A DNA stretch of 64,000 nucleotides from Cudoniella acicularis (Eukaryota > Ascomycota > Leotiomycetes > Helotiales > Helotiaceae), in assembly GCA_013054445.1 (NCBI GenBank), contig JAAMPI010000018.1, forward strand, positions 33,580 through 97,579. The letters run 5' to 3'. The notes below the pieces were generated by a model that saw only the letters and a list, made by a program, of their open reading frames with translations, ran no database searches and was not told the DNA's origin. Positions 44,173 through 56,848 of the stretch are shown here, piece after piece (within the stretch, counting starts at the first letter, position 1; each line of letters begins with the position of its first letter). A program made the position numbers and the translations under genes.

Positions 44173-44643
44173 TCACATGTCCCCTCTCATCCTGCATCCC
44201 ACCGTGTCCGGCGCCCCCGGAAACCCCTCCTTCGCCTTCTGATTCGCGCCCCCACTGCTCTCCGTCGCTCCCCTACTCGCAGTCTCTAAATGCCCTTGTT
44301 TCCTCTCACTCTTCCCCTCCTTCACAGCATCATGTTGTATATTATATGAATCCTCCTCGCGCGCCGCATGCTCTTCCGTCTTTCTGCCCTCCCATTTTTG
44401 CTGTGCCGCGCTGACGCTGAGGCGCCGTGCCCTGTGTGTGGGTGAGGGTGTTGGGTCGAGGGGACGCGGTGGAAGGTGCGGGCTAGAAGGCGGTGGTTCG
44501 GAAGGAAGGGTGGCATGTTTTTTTAGTGATCTGGATTTGCGAAATTGCAGGTTTTGGAATGTTTGATTTTTTTTTGGGAACTGGTGGTTTGGATTTTCGT
44601 TTGAATGAGTATTAGGTAGGGGAGGACCAGTGGAGCTTCCCAT
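44173..44643 (-). CDS. Small basic hydrophilic protein, unknown; 3' end uncertain
   Basis: Starts MGSSTGPPLPNTHSNENPNH at 44643. It is Pro/Ser/Lys-rich with a basic patch RKSRSLKKHATLPSEPPPSS and a charged segment QQKWEGRKTEEHAAREEDSY, and has no membrane segment. The open frame ends at 44173 just after CACATGTGAGT, which looks like a splice donor, so a further exon is possible. A one-base shift near 44195 would instead give GMQDERG. I do not recognise the function. Confidence 0.5.
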   Translation of the reverse strand: MGSSTGPPLPNTHSNENPNHQFPKKNQTFQNLQFRKSRSLKKHATLPSEPPPSSPHLPPRPLDPTPSPTHRARRLSVSAAQQKWEGRKTEEHAAREEDSYNIQHDAVKEGKSERKQGHLETASRGATESSGGANQKAKEGFPGAPDTVGCRMRGDM

Positions 44644-45184
44644 TGAGTTTCCCCGGTTTTGGTCATGTCGTCACTCCCGCGCCGAAGGGCTAGACCCCCA
44701 TTACCACACTTAAATTAGTATCCAGGCATACGATTGCTTCAATTTGCTTGGTATTGATACTGACGCTTTTTTTTGAAACGTCTAATGCAAATTTATGACT
44801 GACATTTGATGTGGTAAAATTCACAAATCTCATTTGTCATATTATCACTACCAGATGGGATTTAAAGGTCGAAATCACAACTATAATTTTTATAGATCGA
44901 TAACGTACAGATGGATGTACAGCATAAACATTTTTCGTAAAACATGAGACATATACCAAAATCGGATAGGGAATATCGTCGTGAGTAAAACCAGCTTGCA
45001 TAGACAATATCCCCGTTGTGAACAAAAGAAATCCGTCAATGAAAATCGTCCTGTACGAGCGCCATTCTGACGCCTTCCTAGCCCATGTCTCATTGAGAGA
45101 TACACCTTTACTCTCCAAATTTCAACATCAATGTTCTAGCCGCCAGTCACAATGACGCCAAAGCTCCGACCAGCCAGATCTGAA
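44644..45184. other. Intergenic spacer
   Basis: About 540 AT-rich bases between the small basic gene and the 3' end of the Zn2Cys6 regulator. The 93-codon frame at 44837-45118 looks like UTR. Confidence 0.35.
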
Positions 45185-47998
45185 TTATAAACTGAAAGCG
45201 CCGTCCAAATTATCAAGTAAATATCCGTCGCCATTTACTGAACCCGTCATTAAAGAATGTCGATAGTCATGCTGTCTGCCCATCCCTCCTAGCTCGCTTG
45301 CCGACAAATCTTCACCGGAACTGAGACTTTCTTCACTAAAACTTAAAACACTCCGCGCGGCCTGGGGGTTGTTGGTGAAATCATTCATTGTCAATGTCAT
45401 ATCCCATGCAGAATCAGGCGACCAATCGCCATAATTAGATTGCGCGGTATCTGCGATTGACAAGGCTGGGCCTCCGTAAATTGCGTCGTATAGATTTGTC
45501 TGACCTCCATCTAAGGAGCCTAAAAGGACTTCCCATTCTGTTGGCGTTGCCGTTGAAGGTTTCGAGGAGTACGACGGTGCCGGGAAAATTGGAGTGTGCG
45601 ACAAGTGAGAAGGTTGCTGTGAGCGGGTCTCGGTAGGCGATTGAGGTTGTGACGGTACAGGAGTATTGTTCAAAGAAAGATAATCTAGATTCGGAGGCTT
45701 CTCGTTTTTGACCGGTCGTGGTTTCAACATTGTTGGCAGTTGAGGCATTGAACCGCGATATTCCCGTTTTGATAATGGAGACTCGGAGCGTGTCGAATCC
45801 ATGGAGGTCCGCCCGTGAGGAGAGTAATGATCTGGGCGATGCATCGCAAGACTGGGCAAGGTTGCGCGGCGAAGTTTTTCTTGTTGTGATAAGAGATCTG
45901 TCTCACTCATACTGGCGCTGCCATGCCGGAAGAGTTGGGGTCGAAGTTGCTGTTTGGGTACGGAAGGTGATGGAGTTGACTTGGTGCTCTTAGGGGCTGG
46001 CATCGAGCTCGTTGGGCTTCGGGCAACAGGTGATGTAGATGCAGGTGGAGTTTCAACCTTTATCATGGAGGCGGCGAGTCTTTTGAAGTCAGAGGCTCCG
46101 GGAGCATTGGCCTTCTCAAGATATCCGATCACGACTGCAACTAGTCGTTGTCCATCCTGCATCAGCTTCCCTTCCTGCTTGAGATCAAGTCCTTGGTACA
46201 AAAGACTCAAACCGCAAAGAGTGAGCATCTCATTCTTGTTGAGACAGAAAGAGAATGACATGCTTCGCTCTTCAAGAAGCTGAACGATTTGGATGATATG
46301 CTTGCTGGAATCCGCTAGCGCAAGAACCGAGGGTGATGATTTATTGCCCAGAGTTGAGCCAACAGCGGGCCGATGGATCAAAGTCCGGATGTAGTAATGA
46401 GCGAGTGACTGTGAACGTTAGTGGGGCAGATGGCTTCAGGTGTACAACCACGACGTACCAATAATGCCGAACGACTTCCCGTAATCTCAGTCGATGGCTT
46501 ATCTTGAACAAATGTGAGCTTCAGATGAGTGGGGAGATTCTCGGTCCAATCATTGAGCTCAGATTCGAGAGCCATAATGGATTGGAGGGAAAGATCATGT
46601 GTGGCGGCTGCGGGGTAATTCTGCTCCAAGACCTTCGATAGAATCCGAGATGCGCGGAACAAAGCCAGCGCGCTTGATATTTTGGTATACTCCCCAGGTA
46701 GAGTGGGTTGAAATCCCTTTTCGGTGACATATTCGTCGTCAGTATCAGAAGGATACTCTGCATGGACGTCGTCCTCTTTGAGAAGCTTTGGAAGACCAAG
46801 CAGGGCAGCAGAAAAGCTGAATGGTCAGCTGATATTGGAGAAAACAGGATTGTTGTACTTACCAATCGATGGTGTAAAGCGTCCAAAAGACCTTCTTCCG
46901 TGTTTCAATTGTCAAAGCACCAAAAGAAAATCGTTTCTGGCTTTGATGTAATCCAAGACGATGCGAAAGCCCAACAGCAATTCCTTTGTAGTGCTGAAGG
47001 CGGTTGTAGTCGGCCTTTGAGATGCAGTAAATGAGTGCTAGAACAAGGCATTGAAGCGTCGCCAGGGAGTTATCCATGAGCACAACCTCGAGTGACGAGC
47101 GCCATTGATATTCGCTCCGTGATATTTGTTCGCGATCAGGATTTTCACTGGACAACCCTGCGATGCCAAACACAAGATGAAGCTGGGCCAACTTATGAGA
47201 ATCAATTAGTTGATCTGGGTTGGACATATAGTCCTCATACAAGCGCAGGAACGTAGGCTTGTGCAGGACTGGGAAAAGCGGTGCCCATTCTTGGAAAAAC
47301 ACATTAACACATTTGTCCGCGAACATGCGCGGCGGTGTTGCGGGAGTGTTTGGTGCCGCCGTTTGTGAAAGCGACGTAGTATCGCCTTGAACGTTAAGAA
47401 AAGCTTCAGTATTAAAACCTGCCAGAGACTTCCCGCTCTCTTGTATTCTTCTTTTGAAAGCATCTGTACTGGGTTAGCGAATCCTGAAAGGTGGTATATT
47501 CAACTACTTACCAACGAATGCCCTTCCACTTGACGCTCCCATAAAGTACGAATCCGAATTTTCAGCTCCGAGCAACAACGGAGAAGCCTGCACGCGGAAT
47601 ATGTCATCCTTGGGCGGGCTGATTGACATTTCCCTTCGAATTTCCATGGGTGGAGTTCCCGTCGTTGACGACATGGATGGCCGTCTATTGGAATGCATCT
47701 TCGACAGCATATCAATCTTCTCGTCCTTCTCGTCCAGCAAATCCTTCAACTCTCTAACCTCAGCCTCCAAGTTGCGAACCCTTTCTTCCAATGACTCGGT
47801 GTATCCTCGCGGGAAGGCTCGGCGACTGAGCTTATCACTCGTCTTGCACTCGAATCCTACGTTCGCACACTGCGAACAACACGGTCGAATCCCATCACAA
47901 CGTATTTTCTTGCTGCGACAACGGTCGCAGGCTTGGGCAATGCGACTTTGCGAACTCGACCCAACCTTGATCACCTTCATAGGCAGTATTCCCGGCAT
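45185..47998 (-). CDS. Zn2Cys6 transcription factor, FacB/Cat8 type
   Basis: Nuclear DNA-binding activator, probably of acetate and gluconeogenic genes if the family call holds. Start at 47998; a second in-frame ATG is at 47980. The binuclear cluster is [20 protein letters not shown] with the paired CSQC...C, followed by [20 protein letters not shown] and a leucine-zipper-like coiled coil. This linker and coil resemble FacB/Cat8. An intron (GTAAGT...GTACAG) follows RAFV. The middle homology region has [20 protein letters not shown] and [11 protein letters not shown]. Further introns lie near 46860 and 46440. The C-terminal third is Ser/Pro-rich and acidic, ending NLDGAFSL, a plausible activation domain. 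Total about 880-890 residues. Confidence 0.8.
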
Positions 47999-49999
47999 GT
48001 TTGCGATATTTCACACACTCCTAGAGTGCTGTAATGCTGGGCCTCGGCTGCAAATGGGTGTGTGAACCTCGAGCGATCGGATCAGTTGTCGAAACTCTTC
48101 ACAAGTCGGTTTCCCACGCCCATCCAGCACGAAGAACAAGATCCTCTGCGTCTGACCCTTCCAACAACTCTAATGGTGCCAAAGAGTGAAATCGATTTTC
48201 CGGAGCAAAAATGTTGAAGGAGGGAGAAAGGAGAGAAAGAGAGAGAATAGGAGTGGAAGGGTGGGAAGAAGCTGTGGGGATGAAGGCTGCAGGGCAGCAC
48301 GGGTACAGCATCGTGGGGAACAGCGTTTTCCGCGCAGGCTGAGTGAGTGAGCGGCCCAGCCAAGTGCCTCGCTGTCCGGGGGCTGCCTCTGGGCATGGGC
48401 ATGGGCACTCCCCACATCTTTTAGCGCACCCCAGCACACCCTCAAGCAGACCCCCAGCGCACTTCCAGCACTCCCATGCCCTTTAGTGTGCGACCTGTGT
48501 CCTGTATGGCGGGCTGCCTCTCTGCGCCTCTCCGCGCTGCGTGAAGTCATTGTAAGATGTTCGCATGGAGCAGATCAACGAGCATCGCCGAAGTCTCTGA
48601 GACTATGAAGTAGGTTACGGTCCTGGCAGGCTCGGCAGCCGATCAGCACACCAACACTAACACCCTTCACTAACGCTCTTCCCGTACACCAACAGGTTGA
48701 ACAAGCCCCTCCCGAAAAGACCATCGCAGCAAGCGTCGTGTGGAGAAAGACACAACAAAACCAGCCTCTTCCCGTCTTTGCCCGACCCCACATTATGGCA
48801 ATCCAGCATCGGGGTCTTCGGTCTATAGAGTATTAGAGTATGCAGGTGATGGGATGGCTCGTCTCTCGTCTCTCGTCTTGCCAGATCCAGAAACACTCTG
48901 AATCGGCCCTGTCTACGACCCAGAGTGTACCACGCTCTGCCGCTCGAGAATATAATATCGCATACCTACGGCGGCATTTTGACTCACATTGCCATCAGTA
49001 CGTCCGAATATTCATTTGTCTGCATCGAATAGATGCAAGCTTCGCGATTGCCCCCTTTAGGCTTAATCAGGACGTCCCGGGTCTACCGATCATGTGAGCA
49101 ATTTCAACCATCTCACCAACAAACAAGGCCGGCCAAATCTAATAACTGCCTTGGCTCACAACGTCTCGTTGAGTTGTTGCTTGTTTGCGCGGAGATCCGC
49201 ACTCGTAAAAGCCTGTTAAAATCTCTTGAGAAGGTGCAAGCCACTCGAGTAGTGGTGCTTGTAAATCCCGTGTGAATTGTTGATGATCATGCCATAATTC
49301 CCCGTTTGGAGGACGAAAACATCATCACTACAGTACGGCACACGGCTGCCACCAGTGAACTAGCTGTCCGCTAGCCTCCTATCCTCAATCAAGCCATTCA
49401 ATTCCACAAAAGTCGTCAGCAATTTTAGTTTGATGCACTCCAGACTGCGGGGAAGGTTCCAAACCAGACTTGGGGACCCCCTTTCGTGCTAGCCCTTGAT
49501 CTGTGCAACGGCCCTTATCACATCACGGCAAAGCCCGCAAATAACAATCATGTAACCAGAGTGGGCCGGTTTTAGCTTCGAGGAGGTTACCAGGTCCTAG
49601 TTATGAAGGCGAGGTTTTAAAGTCGTACCATTTTGACCTTCTAGTCGTCTTCTGACAGTAGCGCCACTTCGCTTGGACGTTGTATTCGGAAACTACCCAA
49701 ACATCAGATCGTGGGTGACCTTGTCAATTTCGGTTTCTGATGCGATTCCTAGGGTATGATTTCCAATATTCCTGTCATTGATGACATCTAAGTGACCACT
49801 GCAGTGCGTAGCTTGTTCGGGGGATGGGACACTTCTAGAGTAATCCTTCTTAGAGTTCGAAACGTCGCTGATGGGTTTTTTCCGACGTTTTCCAATCGTG
49901 ACATTATTGATGTCTGCCAGGCCAGACCTAGCTCAAATCCATCATGCATCCTCGTGGCAGACTCGACGCCAGTGCGGCTTGACCAATGACTGTACGATC
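47999..49999. other. Long upstream region of the Zn2Cys6 gene, about 2 kb
   Basis: A locally GC-rich, purine/pyrimidine-skewed block lies at 48200-48550 (GAGAGAAAGGAGAG tracts, CCCAGC repeats). It creates overlapping minus-strand frames, probably a promoter or long leader. No gene is supported. Confidence 0.4.
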
Positions 50000-52013
50000 T
50001 CAGCTGAAGTCTTCTTCTTCATTTAGTTCATTAGCGTCAGCCTGTTCCGGTTGCTCTTCGTCTCCTGCCGCCCCGAGATATCGGAGGACGATTTTGCTCT
50101 CCAACAGCCTAGATTTCTGCCACACAAGTCAGCTCCTGCGCAACTTGTCACAAGATTTCCCCACTTCGAGAAGGACTAACCTGCGACTCGACTGCGGAGA
50201 ACGCTTTTTGAAGGATTGAGGTTTCGCTTATACGCAGCCGCAAGGCGTTTCTTTGGAACGCTGGGGTGACCAAACTAAGGGTGAACGAGTCAGTATATCC
50301 TGGCCATTTATCTCGTATTCCCTCACTACAACTTAATTGGCAGGAATACTTGAGTAAACAATTGAGAAGGGCGACTTGCCTTGCCACAGACTGCACAGTT
50401 TCGTCGCTTTCGCTCAGACGTTCGAGCTGTTGACTGACTCGATCTTGTAGTAGAGCCATTGCACGAAGTCTAAATACATCGGCGAGTTCGTGACTTTCAA
50501 TGAGAGATTCAAAGGTGTTCGTAACGTCGCTTACATCAGTCCCTTGCCAGAATACTCGTAGGGGACTGCGTGACCCGTCAGTTTCTAGCAGAACTTTGAA
50601 CTCCAAACCATCCTCCTCGTTGAGGCACATTAAGTAAAGAAAGGGGCAGTCCCAATCGACTTCTGACTCATTAGCTGTGATTCGCACAACTGGCTGCCCT
50701 GCAAAGGCTAAAACCTTCGCTTTTCCTAAAGGATCATCTGGAAATGGCTCCAGCGTTAAGATCAGATTTGGCGGGCTTTCACTCGACTCATCGATAAAGC
50801 CGTAACTAAACAGCATCTCTGCCGCGCTCTTCGCCTCGCCATAGCTTATGGTTATTTCGGAAGACACTTCTAACTTGAAATTTGGCCTCAACAACAATAC
50901 CACACTACCATTGGTCGCTTGTTCATAATAAGCGTTCGGTTCTGAAGAATGATTCGCCATATCGAGGCATGGAACCATGTATTCGCCGGCGTTGGGGAGT
51001 TCAAGACATCGCGACCTCCACCAGGCGTCTAAAAGAATCCAGTCGGAGAACCCCAGTGATTCATGCTCCCACCAACATTTATGGCACCAGGGAATTTCCG
51101 TCGTTTTCTCTCTAAGAGCTTCGAATTCTCGGACCAAGGCGCTCATCTTGGCATCCATGGCAGACTAAAGAGCGTTATTTGAAATTCCATTAATATGAAA
51201 TGGTGCCATATAGATATGAAGAACTTGACCGGACAGAAAAGCAACAGGTCAATGTCCACGTGGCCGCTATTCAAATAACAGAAAACACTTGAAAAATAGC
51301 CAAATCAAAAGAATACGTCTGTACTTGGAATAGAAAAAGTGAAATTTTTATCCCCTTCTTTGCAAAAAATACTTCGCATCAGCGCAGCGCCTACTCTTTC
51401 AGGTGTTGTGGGTAACTTTGGGCTACAAACCTGCTAAACAGTGAAAGGGGGGAATATGGGCCGGATATCGACATGGGGAAAGCAGGCGCATTGACAAAAA
51501 CCATCAACATACCTCTAAAGAAGTTCCCGCGAGCATCACCCGCTCTTCATCAGTCCACATAGTGGGAACGGGAACCTGACTGGGAAGAATCTTGCAATAT
51601 TCTGTCCAGGGGTTTTGGATCCCAACATTCTGCCCTTGACCAGGCGAGGTAATTGTAATTTGCATCAATAGAAAAAGGAGAATATCACCTCTCGTGGTCT
51701 AACCGGGCGTCAGTTCAAGTACTATTTGGGAGTGAATGGCGCGTACCTTTCCACCAGCGACTTTAAGCAACTCTTGAAAATGTTGGTCTACTTTTGCATG
51801 TTCCTCCACAGCCTCAGCAGACAAAATGAGGTCATGTGGAATAACTAGCAAGGTAGGAATATCGTAAGTATCCTTGGAGCTGAGAGCATGCCTTGTAACA
51901 AGCCCGAATCCTCTGGAGGCTCCCGAGTCCTGGACATTGATGTCGATGAAGCTCACATCGTTGAGCTTTGACCATGCTGGCAGGGCGGAGATGGGGAGTT
52001 GTTCACGACGCAT
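50000..52013 (-). CDS. SET-domain lysine methyltransferase (Rubisco-LSMT/Rkm/SETD3-like)
   Basis: Protein-lysine methyltransferase of the split-SET class. The start at 52013 encodes MRREQLPISALPAWSKLNDV, with the N-terminal SET strand GASRGFGLVTRHAL. Exon 2 after an intron (GTACGC...GGTTAG) encodes GDILLFLLMQITITSPGQGQ. A longer intron (about 51172-51511) follows. The main exon then has VPCLDMANHSSEPNAYYEQA (the N-H-S cofactor motif) and SSEITISYGEAKSAAEMLFS (the catalytic Tyr region). The Rubs-subs-bind-like helical C-terminus ends in a last exon encoding LESKIVLRYLGAAGDEEQPE, stop 50000-50002, after GTTAGT...ATCTAG. The substrate is not evident from sequence. Confidence 0.85.
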
Positions 52014-52479
52014 GATTTCGAGATTCAGGCGTAAAACTTGTTGCGAAACCTATCTAGGCGTCAGATGTCAATCGGGTTTGTTGAACAAAACCAGCAATAT
52101 TTGGATTGTGGATTTCGTTATGGACTTGTGGCACGTTCTTTCCTGGAACGCATACGTCTGTGGTGTTCGGGGCACCGTTGCGCACGTGATCGGAGATGCT
52201 TAAACAACCAAAGTCTTCCCTACGTCTATACTTTCTAGGGACAGAAACAAATGTTTGAGTATTCATCCTGGGTTATACCTTGATTTGAATTTAAGGGCTC
52301 TCACTGTTCGTTTTCTATATCATGTCAAAAGTAAATTTCAGAGCGAAATCTACCTTTACGAGAACCTGAATGAGCGGAGGAAAATAATCTCTGAAAGTTA
52401 TTGAGATTCTAGTTTGCTCTAAATTATGTATTATAATAATTTGCTTCCTGTGTGAATGGCCAGAGTCAAAATCCAAAAG
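52014..52479. other. Intergenic spacer
   Basis: About 470 bases upstream of the SET gene and downstream of the next gene on the same strand. Nothing was recognised. Confidence 0.3.
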
Positions 52480-53634
52480 TCAGATTAGAGGGCTACCAAA
52501 GTTCATGGCCCCTCTACCATCCCTCGTCCTTGCCATTCTAGCATCCGCTCGGATCAATGATTCGGTCACCTTTCGCTCCCTTGGTTTTGGAAAAGTAGGT
52601 ATCGGTGGTGGAACATTGTCGGCAGCTCCACCATCCCACTGATATTCGGGCTCTGCCGTTGTTGGGGAGGAATAAACCATTGATGGGTCTCTATTCATAT
52701 CCTCAGGGATCCATGCTGGCTCGGATAATCTCTCCTCTACTGGCAGCTTGTCTGCTCTCTCCTGCGAATGTCTTGACCATTGAGGATCGGTGCGAGCAGA
52801 TGAACTCTAACTAGAACGCCTCTGTTGGCTCTCCTGCGAGAGCCGAACGCCCTCAGCATGTATTTTGTCCAACTTCTCCTTGGCTATCATCCATGCTAGA
52901 GTCTTAGCAGCATCTGGATCATGATCACTTAAATCTCTCAAGGTAATTGCGTCGGTTGTGGCCGCCTGTCTCTCTTCAGCCCATGCACCAGGAGGGGTCT
53001 CCCTGCCTGCCAGCTTCTCTTCCGCAATTTTCAACCTGTCGGATTTTGGTTCTGCGGCTGAATCTATGATCCGTGACCAGGTAATCATCCTAGATGCATA
53101 GGTCCTTTTGGGCAACGTTTGCCCTTGAATCTCTTGTTCCAAGGCGTACTCTTCTTCAAGAGGATGTAGACCTATGATTCGCCTGTATTCTTGTGCCCAT
53201 TCTTCCGCGGACTTCTCATCTAGTTTTTGGAGGTTCTCTTCAATCTGTGTTTTAGACTGGCTTTCTTTGCTACTTCTATTCGATCCTTTCGAGCCATTCG
53301 AGTCTCTTTTCTCTTTGCTTCTTCTAATACTCCCAGCCGCATCCTTCAGTTTCTGGCTGCCGCTCTTGAAAACCCCTAGCACATTCTTTTTTGGCTCCTC
53401 TGGTGAAGTGGCTGGTGAAGTTTCCGGCACTCTCAAGAGATCTTTTGGATAGCCGAATGCAATTTCAAGACGCTTCGGGCTCAAGACCTGAGAACAATTA
53501 GGGCACAGCGAATGCTCGAGTCGTTTGGATGTCGTTGTCTTGCACTTCTTACCGGTTCGAGCGTTTTCGCAGGATGATTTTACCACAAAGTTGTGGACAC
53601 AGATCGTGTGTTTTGTCGTGATCTTAGTGCACAT
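52480..53634 (-). CDS. Unknown fungal protein with a Cys-rich N-terminus; interrupted by in-frame TAG
   Basis: Starts MCTKITTKHTICVHNFVVKS at 53634. The Cys/His-rich first 50 residues could bind zinc (C..C..H, CPNCSQVLSPKRL). A Lys/Ser-rich basic linker (KEKRDSNGSKGSNRSSKESQ) follows, and then charged helices including SAEEWAQEYRRIIGLHPLEE. The frame meets TAG at 52807-52809 after QESQQRRSS. It then stays open in the same frame for about 108 more codons of similar character, including EERLSEPAWIPEDMNRDPSM and TESLIRADARMARTRDGRGA, to a stop at 52480. No GT/AG intron removes the TAG in frame. Either the protein is 275 residues or an intact 384-residue form lost one codon. Function unknown. Confidence 0.6.
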
Positions 53635-54202
53635 TTTTTGGACTGCCGAGCATTTTGACTATTGACATAGGATGCAGCGGGAACGATACCGCTGTTCTCA
53701 ATAGTAAATAAATGGTGAATGAGGAATTGTGAAATTGTGAATGGCTTCCAAGTTCCAGCCTTAACCCAACTAACATTCACGCTTGCGGACCATGCCAAAG
53801 AGCGGAGCTGGTGTGATTGAAACACATCTGCCAGAACAATATTTATAGCCAATCAAAAAGTGCAAAATCAAGTATAAGGATTTTCTATGGCGATGCCGTT
53901 CGCCTAGGATTAGTAGCCCAGATCGAACATCTAGGCAATGAGAATAATACAAGCACTGTGAAGAACTCAGAAGCAGCAAGTCATCATCTCAGAATCGCTC
54001 TTTCATCAACGAATAGCTAGCAAATGAATTGAGTAGGGATACTAATATTGCAGACGTTAGCCTTAACCTAAGAAATAAGAAAACCATTTGTTTGGCTGAA
54101 ATACATCCAACATCCTGGCGTCTAACAATACAAGAGGTACAATACTTAGCTCGACTGCAAATATATTTACTGAGTTTAAATTATTCGTATTGTGTTCAAG
54201 AT
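53635..54202. other. Intergenic spacer
   Basis: About 570 AT-rich bases between two minus-strand genes. No gene was seen. Confidence 0.35.
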
Positions 54203-55393
54203 CTATGAGGCAGCTCTGGCTCTCGACGGCTCTAAACTCTTCTTTACCTTCCCACTGTCAATCCTGAACCCATATCTATACCTGAAAAGTATCGAAAATA
54301 CGGTAGCCAACATGTTCATCCATATTAGGGTACCCCATAACGATAAAGGATAATGTATCTTCTCTCCTTGATAGTCATCACAAACCTCTAAGAACTTCTT
54401 GGGGTCATCTGTGATGACTCCGTCCAGCTCTTTACGGATGCTCCACTTCATCCACTCCTCCTCATTCACTGTCCATGCGAATACTGATCGCTTGGCCTTC
54501 TTCGCGTCCCGGAGGAATGCATTCCCAAACGGCCCGACCATTATTTTCTGGAACATATTGAAGCTTACACCTGGAACTTTCAAGAATTGGCGCGCATACG
54601 CCAGGCTGAAGCCGATATGCGTAATCGAGTACCCAGGGAGATACTTGGTACAAAGAGGAAGGTATTTAGCCTGACGGGTCGTCAGCAATTAACTCGGCCA
54701 CCAGCTACTTTAAAAGCTGCAGGAACTTACAGCCCAACACCCTAACAGAACTCGTTGGTTCCAGGGTTTTGATGGCTTGACTTCTGATAAAGTGACCGCG
54801 ATTAATCTAAAAACATCGTCCGCGTGATTATCAATCTTCGCCCAACGGTCAACCCTATTTTTCTTCAACGATTCGACAAGGCTCGGCCATGGTACCTTAA
54901 TATCAAGCAAGACCCATATATCCTCCAAACCGGGCAATGCCAAGTATTCCAGAAGATCCTTGAGTCTGGGCATCGGCTCGTGCGGTTCTTCTAATGTTCG
55001 CAGCGTCTTTAGATAGCTCCAATCGCAGTCAATTATCTTTTCGTCCTTCCCGAAGCATCGTTTGAGGGTGGCATCCTATGAGGCAAATCTTCAGCGGGGC
55101 CAACGAGAATATCACCGCTCGGGAACCCTCTTACATGCGAGAGGACCACGACTCCGTCCTTTGAGAGATGTATATCTGTTTCTAGCGCATTTGCCGATAC
55201 GCTCACCGCGCCCTTGAAGGCACCCATGGTATTCTCCGGGTAGGCGGCCTTATATCCTCGATGCGCAATCGTTTGTGGCCGCTTGCCTCGTGAAGATCGT
55301 ATTGCAGATGTGAAGTTAGCTGGATCATATGTTAATAACCGTCCCATAACACACTATCGCAACGGATCGGAACTCACGCAAAGGGACGTCCAT
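54203..55393 (-). CDS. Glycerophosphodiester phosphodiesterase-family phospholipase (Pgc1-like)
   Basis: TIM-barrel phosphodiesterase. The yeast relative Pgc1 degrades phosphatidylglycerol at lipid droplets and mitochondria. The start at 55393 encodes MDVPL and then an intron (GTGAGT...ATCCAG). The catalytic core begins KRPQTIAHRGYKAAYPENTM (first catalytic His and Glu), then ALETDIHLSKDGVVVLSH. An intron splits the HD pair, which is completed by DATLKRCFGKDEK in the next exon. Later segments are DIWVLLDIKVPW, the WTVNEEEWMKWS strand and GVITDDPKKFLEV. A hydrophobic C-terminal helix (LSLWGTLIWMNMLATVFSIL) with a basic tail suggests a tail anchor. Four coding exons. Confidence 0.88.
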
Positions 55394-56848
55394 TTTCTCC
55401 TCCAATAAAGGCACCGTTTCGGTCATAATGGAGTGCAAATATTCGTATGCTGAGGAAGACAGTTTAGGGCTATTGACTGAGCGGATAATCCAAGTTAATA
55501 GTTCAGGCCAAGCTCAAACACTTGGACCACCGTCTGGAATGTCAAATGATGTGCAGCATTAAGATTTGTTTTATCTTTCGATGCTTGAGGAAGCAGTCCA
55601 ACAACTTGAGGGGCACCCTTGCTCATCCGCGGCGTTTACGGAGTACGGAGCAAGGTTAACTCCAGCCCTGGTCGCCGGGATGAGGATGGGAGATAAATTC
55701 TTCGCAGGATCAAAGTCGATCTACATACATACATGTATGGTTGGGCGAGTGAAGTCATGATGCTGTATGTGAATCTTCAGCGGATCAGATTCGCGCCGGT
55801 CTGTTGCGCGCCGGGAGACATCTCTTCCGTCCCAGACGGGAAGCAGTCTCAGAAGCTGTCATACCACAGCCGTCAATCATAAAGCCCACGAGTGTCACTT
55901 TGCCGCTCACATTATGAAGTTCGCAAGCTGTCCTCGTGTGCTTCGTTTGTCCGATGCTTCTCAGCCCGCGAAAAGGAATCTGCAATCTGATATGCAACTT
56001 GCAAGTTTCCGCAATCGTTACACATGGCTGGGTTCAATGACGATCATACAAGTGGATTCAAGGACCAGCTTCTAGAGCAAGCCCGATCGACACGGACCGT
56101 CCACAATGGATGCGACGCTAAAAGCCTAAATTATCTTCGGGTTCAGGAAAAATATAAGGGGTTCTGTTCTTCGCTGCAGCTTGCAGGATATCATCAGATA
56201 CTGCCAACGAATCCCATGTATCACTACAGCTGGGGACTGTTGCTATGCTTTTGGTGCCGGAGTGATCTGAGGACTTCCTTGGATCACAGGGCCGATTTTA
56301 GCATGCGAATTCAAAGCTTCGAGTTTCATGACTTCAAGTCTCAGCCCTGTGCGACACTTGCCAAGAAATTGCATGTTACGGTCCAGCGAGATCTAAACCA
56401 GATTTCAATCTGCTTTTTCGTATTTGCCGTTCATCGGCATTTGTTGGGATCTTCTCTCAGGTTAAATGGTCCAGAGTTCTTGAGGCCTCAGTCGGGCCTT
56501 CTGGAATGGATAAAAACAAGTGTTTGCAGGATAAAGTTGTGTTGTATTGATGCAGACGTGGCAAGCATCAGATGATATAGAATCGTTTCGTCTCCGATCA
56601 TTTGGAACCAAGTTCGTGGGGGATTCTGTAGAGAAAACATTTGCGCTATGTGTCTTTGTTTCGTATGACTGTGTACCAAGTGGTAAATTTCATGCCTTTT
56701 TGATCTGTCTCTATTGAGTAAGCTCCTACTCGTAAGAAGGCCCCCAATGAAATTCGTATTCCTGCTTTATAGAACCCCATGTAGCACAAATTCATGGAGT
56801 ATACATGTTCACCAGCGCTCTGTAACATCCTTTTATCTCCGTCCTTCC
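55394..56848. other. Intergenic region, about 1.5 kb
   Basis: A plus-strand 183-codon frame (56024-56575) starts with ATG but has no intron, domain or composition suggesting a real gene. Otherwise empty. Confidence 0.35.

Noticed and set aside
48082..48550. Overlapping minus-strand frames of 110-126 codons
   Set aside because: All three frames are open because the DNA is GC-rich and skewed; sequences are low-complexity and lie upstream of the Zn2Cys6 gene.
56024..56575. 183-codon plus-strand frame from ATG
   Set aside because: No family features, no introns, and atypical composition for a protein; not enough to call a gene.
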